From positions 1 through 11,798 of the forward strand of contig SKWP01000309.1 in the NCBI GenBank assembly GCA_007128865.1: a DNA stretch of 11,798 bases. Reading direction: 5' to 3'. Position numbers and translations under genes: made by a program. Below, piece after piece: positions 1-9,110 of this stretch (the stretch's first letter is position 1; every line of letters begins with the position of its first letter). A model generated the notes under the pieces. It had not been told where the DNA came from. It saw only the letters and a program-made list of their open reading frames with translations, and did not search any database. The DNA comes from Paracoccaceae bacterium. GTDB lineage: Bacteria; Pseudomonadota; Alphaproteobacteria; Rhodobacterales; Rhodobacteraceae.

Positions 1-1
1 C

Positions 2-241
2 ACCGCCGCGGCGCTGGCGGTGCTGGCCGGTTGCGCACCCTTCCCCGAGGCCGGCGCCCCGGCGGTGGCGCTGTCGCGCCCGGCAACGGCCCCGGAACCG
101 CGCCTTGTGCCTGTCGAGGGGCTTGCCGCACAGGCCGCAGAGGGGCGTATCGATGCCGACGCCGAAGCGGGGCTTGCCGCCCGTGCCGATGCGCTGCGCC
201 GCCGCGGCGACGCCCTGCGCCAGGCTTCCGGAGGCAATTGA
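2..241 (+). CDS. Small lipoprotein, hypothetical (5' end cut by the window edge)
   Basis: The frame is open from the first bases and ends at TGA 239-241, giving 79 visible codons; the true start lies upstream. The visible N-terminus looks like the end of a signal peptide with a lipobox: Leu-Ala-Gly-Cys preceded by Ala/Leu/Val residues. It would be cleaved before the Cys, leaving a lipidated protein of about 70 residues anchored in the membrane facing the periplasm. After the Cys comes a Pro/Ala-rich linker, then a charged Ala/Arg-rich stretch (ADALRRRGDALRQ) that is probably helical. A GTG at 20-22 is in frame but falls inside the signal peptide, so it is not the likely start. I recognise no family. 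Similar short lipoproteins are, from memory, common in Rhodobacterales. The function is unknown. Confidence 0.6.
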   Translation, partial: TAAALAVLAGCAPFPEAGAPAVALSRPATAPEPRLVPVEGLAAQAAEGRIDADAEAGLAARADALRRRGDALRQASGGN

Positions 242-317
242 CGCGACAGCCCGGCGCTGCGGTGGCAACCCGGCCACGCCATGTGCATGCAGGTTGATTT
301 GCGCGCGGGCCAGCGCG

Positions 318-346
318 TTGCAAGCCCGGTTGCGACAGGCTAACAG
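318..346 (+). promoter_or_regulatory. Possible promoter of hom
   Basis: TTGCAA at 318-323 and TAACAG at 341-346 are separated by 17 bases, which suits a housekeeping sigma factor, though both boxes are imperfect. Transcription would start near 352 and give a leader of about 60 bases before the hom start at 412. The 170-base gap from 242 to 411 otherwise shows only GC-rich sequence and an 8-base palindrome TGCATGCA at 284-291. The call rests on pattern only. Confidence 0.3.
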
Positions 347-411
347 GCAGGCGCGCCGGAGCCCCGGCCGCGTCCGTTCCAATCGGTCCACCATCGCGCC
401 GGAGATTGCCC

Positions 412-1713
412 ATGACCACACCGCCACGCCCTGCACCGCTGCGCCTTGGCATTGCCGGTCTGGGGACCGTCGGGACCGGCGTGGTCAGGATCGTCCAGAC
501 CCACGCCGCGCTGATCGAACGCCGCTGCGGCCGCGCGATCGAGATCACCGCGGTTTCGGCCCGCGACCGCAGCCGCAACCGCGATGTCGATGTCTCGGGC
601 TATGCCTGGGAAGACGACGCCGCGGCGCTGGCCCGGCGGCCGGATGTGGATGTGCTGGTCGAGCTTGTCGGCGGCGCCGACGGCATTGCCCGCGATGCGA
701 CCGAGGCGGCCATCGCCGCGGGCAAGGATGTGGTCACCGCCAACAAGGCGATGCTGGCGCTGCATGGCCAGGGGCTTGCCGAGGCCGCCGAGGCCGCCGG
801 GCGGGTGTTGCGCTTCGAGGCCGCGGTTGCCGGCGGCATCCCGGTTGTCAAGGCGCTGACCGAAGGGCTGGCCGGCAACGCCGTGACGCGGATCGTCGGG
901 GTGATGAACGGCACCTGCAACTATATCCTGACCCGCATGGAAAGCGCCGGCCTTGCCTATGAGACGGTGTTTTCGGAAGCTGAAAAGCTCGGCTACCTCG
1001 AAGCCGATCCGACCCTCGATGTCGGCGGCATCGATGCCGGCCACAAGCTTGCGCTGCTCGCGGCGATCGGCTTTGGCACCCGTGTCGATTTCGAAGCGGT
1101 CGAGTTGCAGGGGATCGAGCGGGTATCGATCGAGGATATCCGCCATGCCGCCGACATGGGCTATCGCATCAAGCTTCTGGGTATCGCGCAGATGACCGGT
1201 CGCGGGCTCGAACAGCGCATGGCGCCCTGTCTGGTGCCTGTCGACAGCCCGCTTGCACAGCTTCCCGGTGCCACCAACATGGTGATGCTGGAAGGCGACG
1301 CGGTCGGGCGCATCGTGCTGCGGGGGGCCGGTGCCGGCTCTGGCCCGACCGCCTCGGCGGTGATGGCCGATGTGATCGACATCGCCCGCGGCACCCGGCT
1401 TTCGACCTTTGGTCAGCCCGCTGCCGGCCTCGCACGGGCACAGCCCGCGCGGACCGCGGCACCAACCCCGTGGTACCTGCGCATGACGCTGATCGACAAG
1501 CCGGGCGCCCTGGCCAAGGTCGCGCACGCGCTTGGCGAATCCGGGGTCTCCATCGACCGGATGCGCCAGTACGGCCATGCCGACCCGTTTGCCCCGGTGC
1601 TGATCGTCACCCACGCCACCACCCAGGACGCGATCGAGGATGCCGCTTCGCGCTTTTCTTCCACCGGCGTCCTGGTCGGCGACCCCGTGGCACTGGCCAT
1701 CGAAGACGTCTGA
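412..1713 (+). CDS. hom: Homoserine dehydrogenase
   Basis: This cytosolic enzyme reduces aspartate semialdehyde to homoserine with NAD(P)H, the branch step towards threonine and methionine (and isoleucine). It has 433 residues, the usual length for the single-function form with a regulatory tail. In order: a Rossmann nucleotide-binding loop GLGTVGTG at residues 16-23; the conserved segment VTANKAML; the substrate-domain signature GVMNGTCNYIL; and the catalytic block LEADPTLDVGGIDAGHK. There Glu197, Asp208 and Lys212 keep the spacing of yeast Glu208, Asp219 and Lys223. An ACT domain (about residues 354-427, beginning WYLRMTLIDKPGALAKV) is the likely site of feedback control by threonine. ATG 412 is chosen because GGAG at 401-404 lies 7 bases upstream; an in-frame TTG at 406 is too close to that site. 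The next gene converges on it, so it is probably transcribed alone. Confidence 0.96.
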   Translation: MTTPPRPAPLRLGIAGLGTVGTGVVRIVQTHAALIERRCGRAIEITAVSARDRSRNRDVDVSGYAWEDDAAALARRPDVDVLVELVGGADGIARDATEAAIAAGKDVVTANKAMLALHGQGLAEAAEAAGRVLRFEAAVAGGIPVVKALTEGLAGNAVTRIVGVMNGTCNYILTRMESAGLAYETVFSEAEKLGYLEADPTLDVGGIDAGHKLALLAAIGFGTRVDFEAVELQGIERVSIEDIRHAADMGYRIKLLGIAQMTGRGLEQRMAPCLVPVDSPLAQLPGATNMVMLEGDAVGRIVLRGAGAGSGPTASAVMADVIDIARGTRLSTFGQPAAGLARAQPARTAAPTPWYLRMTLIDKPGALAKVAHALGESGVSIDRMRQYGHADPFAPVLIVTHATTQDAIEDAASRFSSTGVLVGDPVALAIEDV

Positions 1714-1758
1714 TACCGGACCTGTTGGCAGGGTTCGCAAGGCAAGGGCCGGGAAAGA

Positions 1759-1786
1759 CCGGTGGCCGAATTCCTCGGCCAACCGG
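1759..1786. terminator. Hairpin between convergent hom and helicase genes
   Basis: TGGCCGA at 1763-1769 pairs perfectly with TCGGCCA at 1775-1781 around a 5-base loop. The stem extends by CCGG (1759-1762) with CCGG (1783-1786) across one bulged A. It sits in the 122-base gap between the two stop codons and could end transcripts from both sides. There is no T-run on either side, so it is not a textbook intrinsic terminator. Confidence 0.45.
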
Positions 1787-1835
1787 ATGTCGCATCAGGC
1801 CATTGGCCGCCTGCGCGGATCAAACCGCTCGCGTG

Positions 1836-3065
1836 TCAGGCTGCTGCCCGACGGCGTTGGCCGGCTGGGCGCCGGGCACGGCTGCGAGAAGGCGGGCGCG
1901 CCGCCTGTTTCTTGGTCTGCGGTGACCGGACAGGCGCGGCCGGCGCTTCGCCACCCAGCACCGGCAGGGGCTTGCCCAGCAGCTTTTCGATGGCGCGCAG
2001 GGCATCGGCCTCGGCCGGGGCGCAAAAGGCAATTGCCTGTCCGTCGGCGCCGGCCCGCGCGGTGCGGCCGATCCGGTGGACATAGGTTTCCGGAACCGTC
2101 GGCAAATCGACGTTGTAGACATGCCGCACGGCCGGAATATCAAGCCCGCGCGCTGCCACATCGGTGGCCACCAGCACCCGCAACTGCCCGGTCCGGAAGG
2201 CCGCCAATGCCCGGTCCCGCTGGCCCTGGCTGCGGTTGCCGTGGATCGCGGCGACGGCAAATCCCCAGCTTTCCAGCAGCCGCGCCAGCTTGTCGGCGCC
2301 GTGCTTGGTGCGCACGAACACCAGCGCCAGTTCTTCGCGATGGGCATCGAGCAGCCGTTCCAGCAGCCGCGCCTTGTCGCCCTGGTTGACGAAATGCACA
2401 GCCTGGCGGACACCTTCGGCCGGCGCGCCCGGCGGGGCCACCTGCACCTTGACCGGATCGGTCAGGAAGGCGCGCGACAGCTCTTCCATGGCCGGGGGCA
2501 TGGTGGCCGAGAACAGCAATGTCTGGCGTGCCGAAGGCAGCAGCCGGGCAATGCGCCGCAGCGCGTGGATGAAGCCCATGTCGAGCATCTGGTCGGCCTC
2601 GTCCAGCACCAGCTGGCGGGTTTCGGACAGGCTCAGCGCGCGACGCTCCAGCAAATCGAGCAGCCGGCCGGGTGTGGCCACGAGGATGTCGGTGCCGCGC
2701 GCCAGCGCCGAGGCTTGCCGGTTCAGCGATGCCCCGCCGGTGACGGTGACGATGCGCAGCGGCATGCCGCTGGAAAGCGCGCGCAGCGCCTCGGCAATCT
2801 GGGCGACGAGTTCGCGGGTGGGCGCCAGGATCAGCGCGCGCACATGGCCGGGCGCCGGGCGGCGCTGCCCCGCAAGGCCGTGCAGCAGGGGCAGCCCGAA
2901 GGCGGCAGTCTTGCCGGTGCCGGTACGGGCCAGCCCCATCAGGTCGCGTCCCTTCAGCAGATGCGGGATTGCCTGCTGCTGGATCGGGGTCGGGTGGTCA
3001 TAGCCCTGTGCGGCGACCGCGGCAACAAGCGCGGGGTTCAGGCCGAGGGCGGAAAAATCGTTCAA
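1836..3065 (-). CDS. rhlE: DEAD-box ATP-dependent RNA helicase, RhlE type
   Basis: This is an ATP-driven RNA-unwinding protein of 409 residues. Such helicases act in ribosome assembly, mRNA decay or cold adaptation; which role applies here cannot be read from sequence. The family motifs are all present: Q motif (GYDHPTPIQQQAIP), motif I ARTGTGKT at 46-53, PTRELVAQI, TPGRLLDLL, DEAD at 155-158, SAT at 186-188, FVRTKHGADKLA, ATDVAARGLDIP, and HRIGRTARAG at 330-339. A basic Arg/Lys/Pro-rich tail of about 35 residues follows the core and probably adds RNA affinity. The start is TTG at 3065: AAGGA at 3076-3072 lies 6 bases before it, and translation from there begins LNDFSALGLNPALVAAV, where RhlE-like proteins begin. 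The frame is open further upstream, but that part has no family character and is filled by leader hairpins. The symbol follows RhlE-like sequence and could equally be written deaD. Confidence 0.93.
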   Translation of the reverse strand: MNDFSALGLNPALVAAVAAQGYDHPTPIQQQAIPHLLKGRDLMGLARTGTGKTAAFGLPLLHGLAGQRRPAPGHVRALILAPTRELVAQIAEALRALSSGMPLRIVTVTGGASLNRQASALARGTDILVATPGRLLDLLERRALSLSETRQLVLDEADQMLDMGFIHALRRIARLLPSARQTLLFSATMPPAMEELSRAFLTDPVKVQVAPPGAPAEGVRQAVHFVNQGDKARLLERLLDAHREELALVFVRTKHGADKLARLLESWGFAVAAIHGNRSQGQRDRALAAFRTGQLRVLVATDVAARGLDIPAVRHVYNVDLPTVPETYVHRIGRTARAGADGQAIAFCAPAEADALRAIEKLLGKPLPVLGGEAPAAPVRSPQTKKQAARPPSRSRARRPAGQRRRAAA

Positions 3066-3079
3066 GTCGTGTCCTTTCG

Positions 3080-3168
3080 GCGGGCAGATGCCCGCAGGGG
3101 ATGCCCCGCCACAAGGCAGGGCTATTGCGTTGCGAGCCGCACAGACCGGGGCGGATGCCCCGGTGCGG
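3080..3168 (-). promoter_or_regulatory. Three-hairpin leader of the helicase mRNA
   Basis: On the minus strand, just before the helicase start, three stem-loops follow one another. The first is ACCGGGGC (3164-3157) with GCCCCGGT (3152-3145) around loop ATCC, extended by CCGC/GCGG (3137-3140 with 3165-3168) across a 4-base bulge. The second is GGGG (3107-3104) with CCCC (3100-3097) around CAT. The third is GCGGGC (3095-3090) with GCCCGC (3085-3080) around ATCT. Each carries GGGCATC across the top of the 5' arm and the loop. The last stem ends 3 bases before the AAAGGA ribosome binding site, so its folding should affect translation. The hairpins are visible; a regulatory role is inference. I saw no convincing promoter upstream of them. 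Confidence 0.5.
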
Positions 3169-3510
3169 CCAGCCCCCATTGCGTGACGGTGGGAACCTCA
3201 TCGGTCCGGTCGGGCACAATGGCCCGCTGCCGGTTCGGCGTTCATCCTTTGGCGCCTGTGGTCCTGCTCGGGGACGATACGGGGCGCTGCCTGCTCACGC
3301 GGCAGGGATGGCCGACAGGGGGCAGATGCGCCCGCGCGGCCCCGATGTCAAGGCCGCGGCAGCGCTTTCCCGGTGCCGGGCTTTGACCGGAACGCCGGAT
3401 ATGATAATGAAACGGGCACGGGCGGCGGTGCCGGGCGGCATCGGGCAACAGCAACAGACAGGGCAGGATCGGACAGGCCGGGACGGGCGCAAGCCGCGGG
3501 AGGGCATGTC
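3169..3510. other. Divergent intergenic stretch, helicase to cfa
   Basis: No gene is supported in this stretch. It lacks reading frames with protein-like composition; the open frames here are shadows of the GC bias. Visible structure includes CGCGGCC (3335-3341) pairing with GGCCGCG (3352-3358) around a 10-base loop. There is also a short inverted repeat CGGGC/GCCCG around the ACAATG near 3210-3225. The right end holds the candidate cfa promoter and the cfa ribosome binding site GGGAGG at 3498-3503. A small RNA cannot be excluded. Confidence 0.4.
3383..3408 (+). promoter_or_regulatory. Possible cfa promoter
   Basis: TTGACC (3383-3388) is a good -35-like box and GATAAT (3403-3408) a good -10-like box in an otherwise very GC-rich region, about 100 bases before cfa. 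The 14-base spacing is shorter than the usual 16-18, so the two boxes may not work together. A promoter that depends mainly on its -10 box is possible; E. coli cfa has a sigma-S promoter of that general kind. The assignment is weak. Confidence 0.3.
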
Positions 3511-4737
3511 ATGTGGAAGTCCCTTTTGCGCCGGACGCTGGATGGCTATGTGCGGCGCGGCAGCCTGACGGTCCGGTTTCCGGACGGAACGCAGGCGGAA
3601 TTCGGTGATGGCGGGGCGCCCCGGGCCGGGTTGCACATCCGCGACCCGGCGCTGGTTGCGCGGCTGGTGCGCAACCCCGAACTGGCCCTGGGCGAGGGCT
3701 ATGTCGATGGCGATCTGGCGATCGAGGGGGATGACCTGCACGGGCTGCTGGAACTGGCCATCCGCAATCTTTCCCGCGACCACCGCGACCTGATGCATCG
3801 CCTGGCGGTGCGGCTGCGCGATGCCTTCCGCGCCTTGCAGCAGTACAACCCTGCTGGCCGGGCCCGCGCCAATGTGGCCCGTCATTACGACCTGTCCGGC
3901 GCGCTGTACGACCTGTTTCTCGACGCTGACCGGCAGTATTCCTGCGCCTATTTCGCCCGGCCGGGCATGACGCTGGATCAGGCGCAGGCCGCCAAGAAGG
4001 CCCATATCGCCGCCAAGCTGTGCCTTGATCGCGACATGCGGGTGCTGGATATCGGCTGCGGCTGGGGCGGGCTGGCGCTGACGCTGGCACGCGACCACGG
4101 GGCGCGGGTGCTGGGTGTCACCCTGTCCGAGGAACAGCACCGCCATGCCACCGCCCGCGCCATGGCCGAAGGGCTGGCTGACCGGGTGGATTTCCGGCTG
4201 TGCGACTATCGTTCGCTGGAGGGCCGTTTCGACCGCATCGTTTCGGTCGGCATGTTCGAGCATGTGGGGGCGCCGCAGTTCGGCGCCTATTTCCGTACCC
4301 TTTCCGAACGGCTGGAGCCGGATGGCGTGGCGCTGATCCATACCATCGGGCGCGCGGCGCCGCCGGGGTCCACCAATCCGTGGATCGCGCGCTACATCTT
4401 TCCCGGCGGCTATGTGCCGTCGCTGTCCGAGGTGATGGCGTCGGTCGAGCGGCAGGGGCTGTTCCAGACCGACATCGAGGTGTGGCGGCTGCATTACGCC
4501 GAAACCCTGCGCCACTGGCATGACCGTTTCATGGCCCGTATCGACAGGGCACGGTCGCTCTACGATGAGCGGTTCTGCCGGATGTGGCGATTCTATCTTG
4601 TGGCCTGCGAACAGTCGTTCCGCTTTGGCCGGCAATGCGTGTTCCAGATCCAGCTTGCCCACCGTCAGGACGCGGTGCCGCTGACCCGCGACTATCTGCA
4701 CAGCGGTCCGGCCCCGCTGGCCCATGCCGCGCAGTGA
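3511..4737 (+). CDS. cfa: Cyclopropane-fatty-acyl-phospholipid synthase
   Basis: The enzyme transfers a methylene group from S-adenosylmethionine to double bonds of unsaturated phospholipid acyl chains at the inner membrane, usually as cells enter stationary phase or meet acid or other stress. It has 408 residues; E. coli Cfa has 382. An N-terminal domain (about 1-110) is followed by VARHYDLSGALYDLFLD and the SAM-binding loop VLDIGCGWGG at 178-187. Residues matching the bicarbonate and active-site set of E. coli (Cys139, Glu239, His266, Tyr317) are seen as Cys145 in YSCAYF, Glu250 in MFEHVG, His277 in IHTIG and Tyr329 in LHYAETLRHW. ATG 3511 is chosen because GGGAGG lies 7 bases upstream and the family's N-terminus begins here; the frame's longer extension upstream is low-complexity. 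Related methyltransferases acting on unsaturated lipids share this fold, but the full residue set favours true Cfa. Confidence 0.94.
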   Translation: MWKSLLRRTLDGYVRRGSLTVRFPDGTQAEFGDGGAPRAGLHIRDPALVARLVRNPELALGEGYVDGDLAIEGDDLHGLLELAIRNLSRDHRDLMHRLAVRLRDAFRALQQYNPAGRARANVARHYDLSGALYDLFLDADRQYSCAYFARPGMTLDQAQAAKKAHIAAKLCLDRDMRVLDIGCGWGGLALTLARDHGARVLGVTLSEEQHRHATARAMAEGLADRVDFRLCDYRSLEGRFDRIVSVGMFEHVGAPQFGAYFRTLSERLEPDGVALIHTIGRAAPPGSTNPWIARYIFPGGYVPSLSEVMASVERQGLFQTDIEVWRLHYAETLRHWHDRFMARIDRARSLYDERFCRMWRFYLVACEQSFRFGRQCVFQIQLAHRQDAVPLTRDYLHSGPAPLAHAAQ

Positions 4738-4749
4738 CACCCTTTCGCG

Positions 4750-4790
4750 GTGATTGCGCCGGTAGCGGCGCCGGGGTGCCCGGCAATCGC
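4750..4790. terminator. Hairpin between convergent cfa and CPBP genes
   Basis: In the 74-base gap between stops, GATTG (4752-4756) plus CCGG (4759-4762) pairs with CCGG (4780-4783) plus CAATC (4784-4788), with a 2-base bulge and a GC-rich loop that can fold on itself. It is placed to end transcription from both sides. No T-run follows, so the type of termination is uncertain. Confidence 0.4.
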
Positions 4791-4811
4791 GGCGTCGCGC
4801 GCCCTTGGCAT

Positions 4812-5486
4812 TCAGAACGGGCGTTCGACCATGCCGGTATAAAAGAACGCGCCCATGCCGGCCACAAACACGATCGCCCCGGCCAGCGCGTGCATAACCA
4901 CCGCAAGCAGGAAGCTGCCGCGCCTGTGGTAGGCCCAGCCGAACACCAGCCCGCCGGCAAAGCTCAGCACGGCGACCGTCCAGTCCCAGAACGGCAGGTG
5001 GGCAAGGCTGAACGCGGCGGCATTGAAAACCAGCCCCGCATTGCCGCGCGGCAGCAGCACCCGGTAGCGTCGAAAGAAAAGCACGCGGTAGAGCAGTTCC
5101 TGCGGCAGGGCCGAAAGCAGCGGGTAAAGCAGCACGACCGCCAGCAGCAATCCGGGCCGTTCGCGCGCCAGCCAGAACAGATCGTCCGGGCGGCTCAGCC
5201 AGACGATGGCCACCGAAACGGCCAGCGTCGCCGCGGCCAGGGCCAGTACTGGCCATGCGGGGATCTGCGGATTGCGCAGCAACCCGCGCCAGCAAAAGCC
5301 GGGCGTTGCCTGCAACAGCACGATACCGAGGGCGGTGAACACGGCCAGCGCCGGCACCACCGCCGCCGGCGGCAGGAAAACCGCCACCCCGACCGGGGCG
5401 ATCCAGAACAGCAGCAGGAATTCGCCCAGCAGGCGCTGGCGGCCGGGAAGGCGGCGCCGTTTGCGGCTATCGGCGGCACGGGTCAT
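4812..5486 (-). CDS. CPBP-family (Rce1/Abi-like) intramembrane protein
   Basis: This is a 224-residue membrane protein with about six hydrophobic segments after a basic N-terminus (DSRKRRRLPGRQR). It resembles glutamate-type intramembrane proteases of the CPBP group (Pfam PF02517). Motif 1 appears as PQELLYR (Gln129, Glu130, Arg134) in place of EExxxR. Motif 2 is FSLAH (Phe159, His163). The last motif is HALAG (His199, Gly203) in place of HxxxN. In the studied archaeal Rce1 homologue, as I recall it, the first Glu, both His and the final Asn form the active site, so two of the four positions differ here. The start at 5486 is the best guess: it precedes the basic segment, though its ribosome binding site is weak. 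A GTG at 5555 would add 23 Pro/Ala-rich residues and has no better site. The target is unknown; CPBP proteins are linked to protein processing and bacteriocin immunity in other bacteria. Confidence 0.78.
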   Translation of the reverse strand: MTRAADSRKRRRLPGRQRLLGEFLLLFWIAPVGVAVFLPPAAVVPALAVFTALGIVLLQATPGFCWRGLLRNPQIPAWPVLALAAATLAVSVAIVWLSRPDDLFWLARERPGLLLAVVLLYPLLSALPQELLYRVLFFRRYRVLLPRGNAGLVFNAAAFSLAHLPFWDWTVAVLSFAGGLVFGWAYHRRGSFLLAVVMHALAGAIVFVAGMGAFFYTGMVERPF

Positions 5487-5542
5487 GGCGGCGAATTCTG
5501 GCGGCTGCGCGGCGCTGCGGCAAGGGGCAGGGCGATCCGGGG

Positions 5543-5570
5543 TTGCGCCCCCCACCGGCTTGGCTATAAC
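5543..5570 (+). promoter_or_regulatory. Probable carB promoter
   Basis: TTGCGC (5543-5548) and TATAAC (5565-5570) are 16 bases apart, the best -35/-10 pair in the window. Transcription would begin near 5577, leaving only about 20 bases of leader before carB at 5600. That is too short for a peptide-coding attenuator of the type seen upstream of some pyrimidine genes. The site lies in the divergent gap shared with the CPBP gene. Confidence 0.5.
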
Positions 5571-5599
5571 CCCGCCAATTTGCGCACATGGGGGCCCGG

Positions 5600-8932
<3,333 letters not shown>

Positions 8933-8958
8933 CCGGGCGACAACGCCCGCGGCAAGGG

Positions 8959-9021
8959 CGGGGGGCTGTCTGCCCCCCGACGCCCCTGCGGGGCGTTCCC
9001 CCCGAGGATATTTCTCCAAGG
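8959..9021. repeat. Rhodobacterales-type GC-rich intergenic element, likely terminator
   Basis: Starting 27 bases after the carB stop, CGGGGGGC (8959-8966) pairs with GCCCCCCG (8972-8979) around TGTCT. Directly after it, ACGCCCC (8980-8986) pairs with GGGGCGT (8990-8996) around TGC. A further CCCCCCG at 8998-9004 can compete for the first G-arm, which would enclose the second hairpin. The element ends in the AT-richer tail GAGGATATTTCTCCAAGGAT (9004-9023). From memory, elements of this build recur after genes across Rhodobacterales genomes. It lies between convergent carB and the ABC gene and probably ends carB transcription. Its presence is one reason for the taxonomic call. Confidence 0.65.
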
Positions 9022-9083
9022 ATGAAGGCCATGGGGCGTCACGGCGGGCCCGGCCTGACGGCTGGCTTGCCGACTGCTGACGG

Positions 9084-9097
9084 CCGGGCATGCCCGG
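9084..9097. terminator. Palindrome after the ABC exporter gene
   Basis: CCGGGCATGCCCGG is a perfect 14-base palindrome starting 14 bases past the exporter stop on the minus strand. As RNA it could form a short GC stem with a tight loop and help end that transcript. The rest of 9024-9083 shows only a direct repeat CTGACGGC (9055-9062 and 9077-9084). No T-run is present. Confidence 0.3.
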
Positions 9098-9110
9098 GGG
9101 TGTTGCGGTA

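Noticed and set aside
340..1782. A 480-codon minus-strand open frame over hom
   Set aside because: Shadow of the hom gene: composition is low-complexity and no motif is seen, whereas hom has all catalytic residues.
2076..3386. A 436-codon plus-strand open frame opposite the helicase and continuing into the intergenic gap
   Set aside because: Antisense to the helicase core motifs. Its extension past 3066 has no better composition than random GC-rich sequence.
3166..3510. An RpoE/ChrR-type (TGATC... TAAGA) singlet-oxygen promoter upstream of cfa, as described for Rhodobacter sphaeroides
   Set aside because: I looked for the TGATC box in this gap and did not find it, so I do not claim this control here.
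3295..5295. A 666-codon minus-strand open frame over cfa and part of the CPBP gene
   Set aside because: It runs through the cfa gene in antisense and overlaps the CPBP gene in another frame. No start signal or domain is visible.
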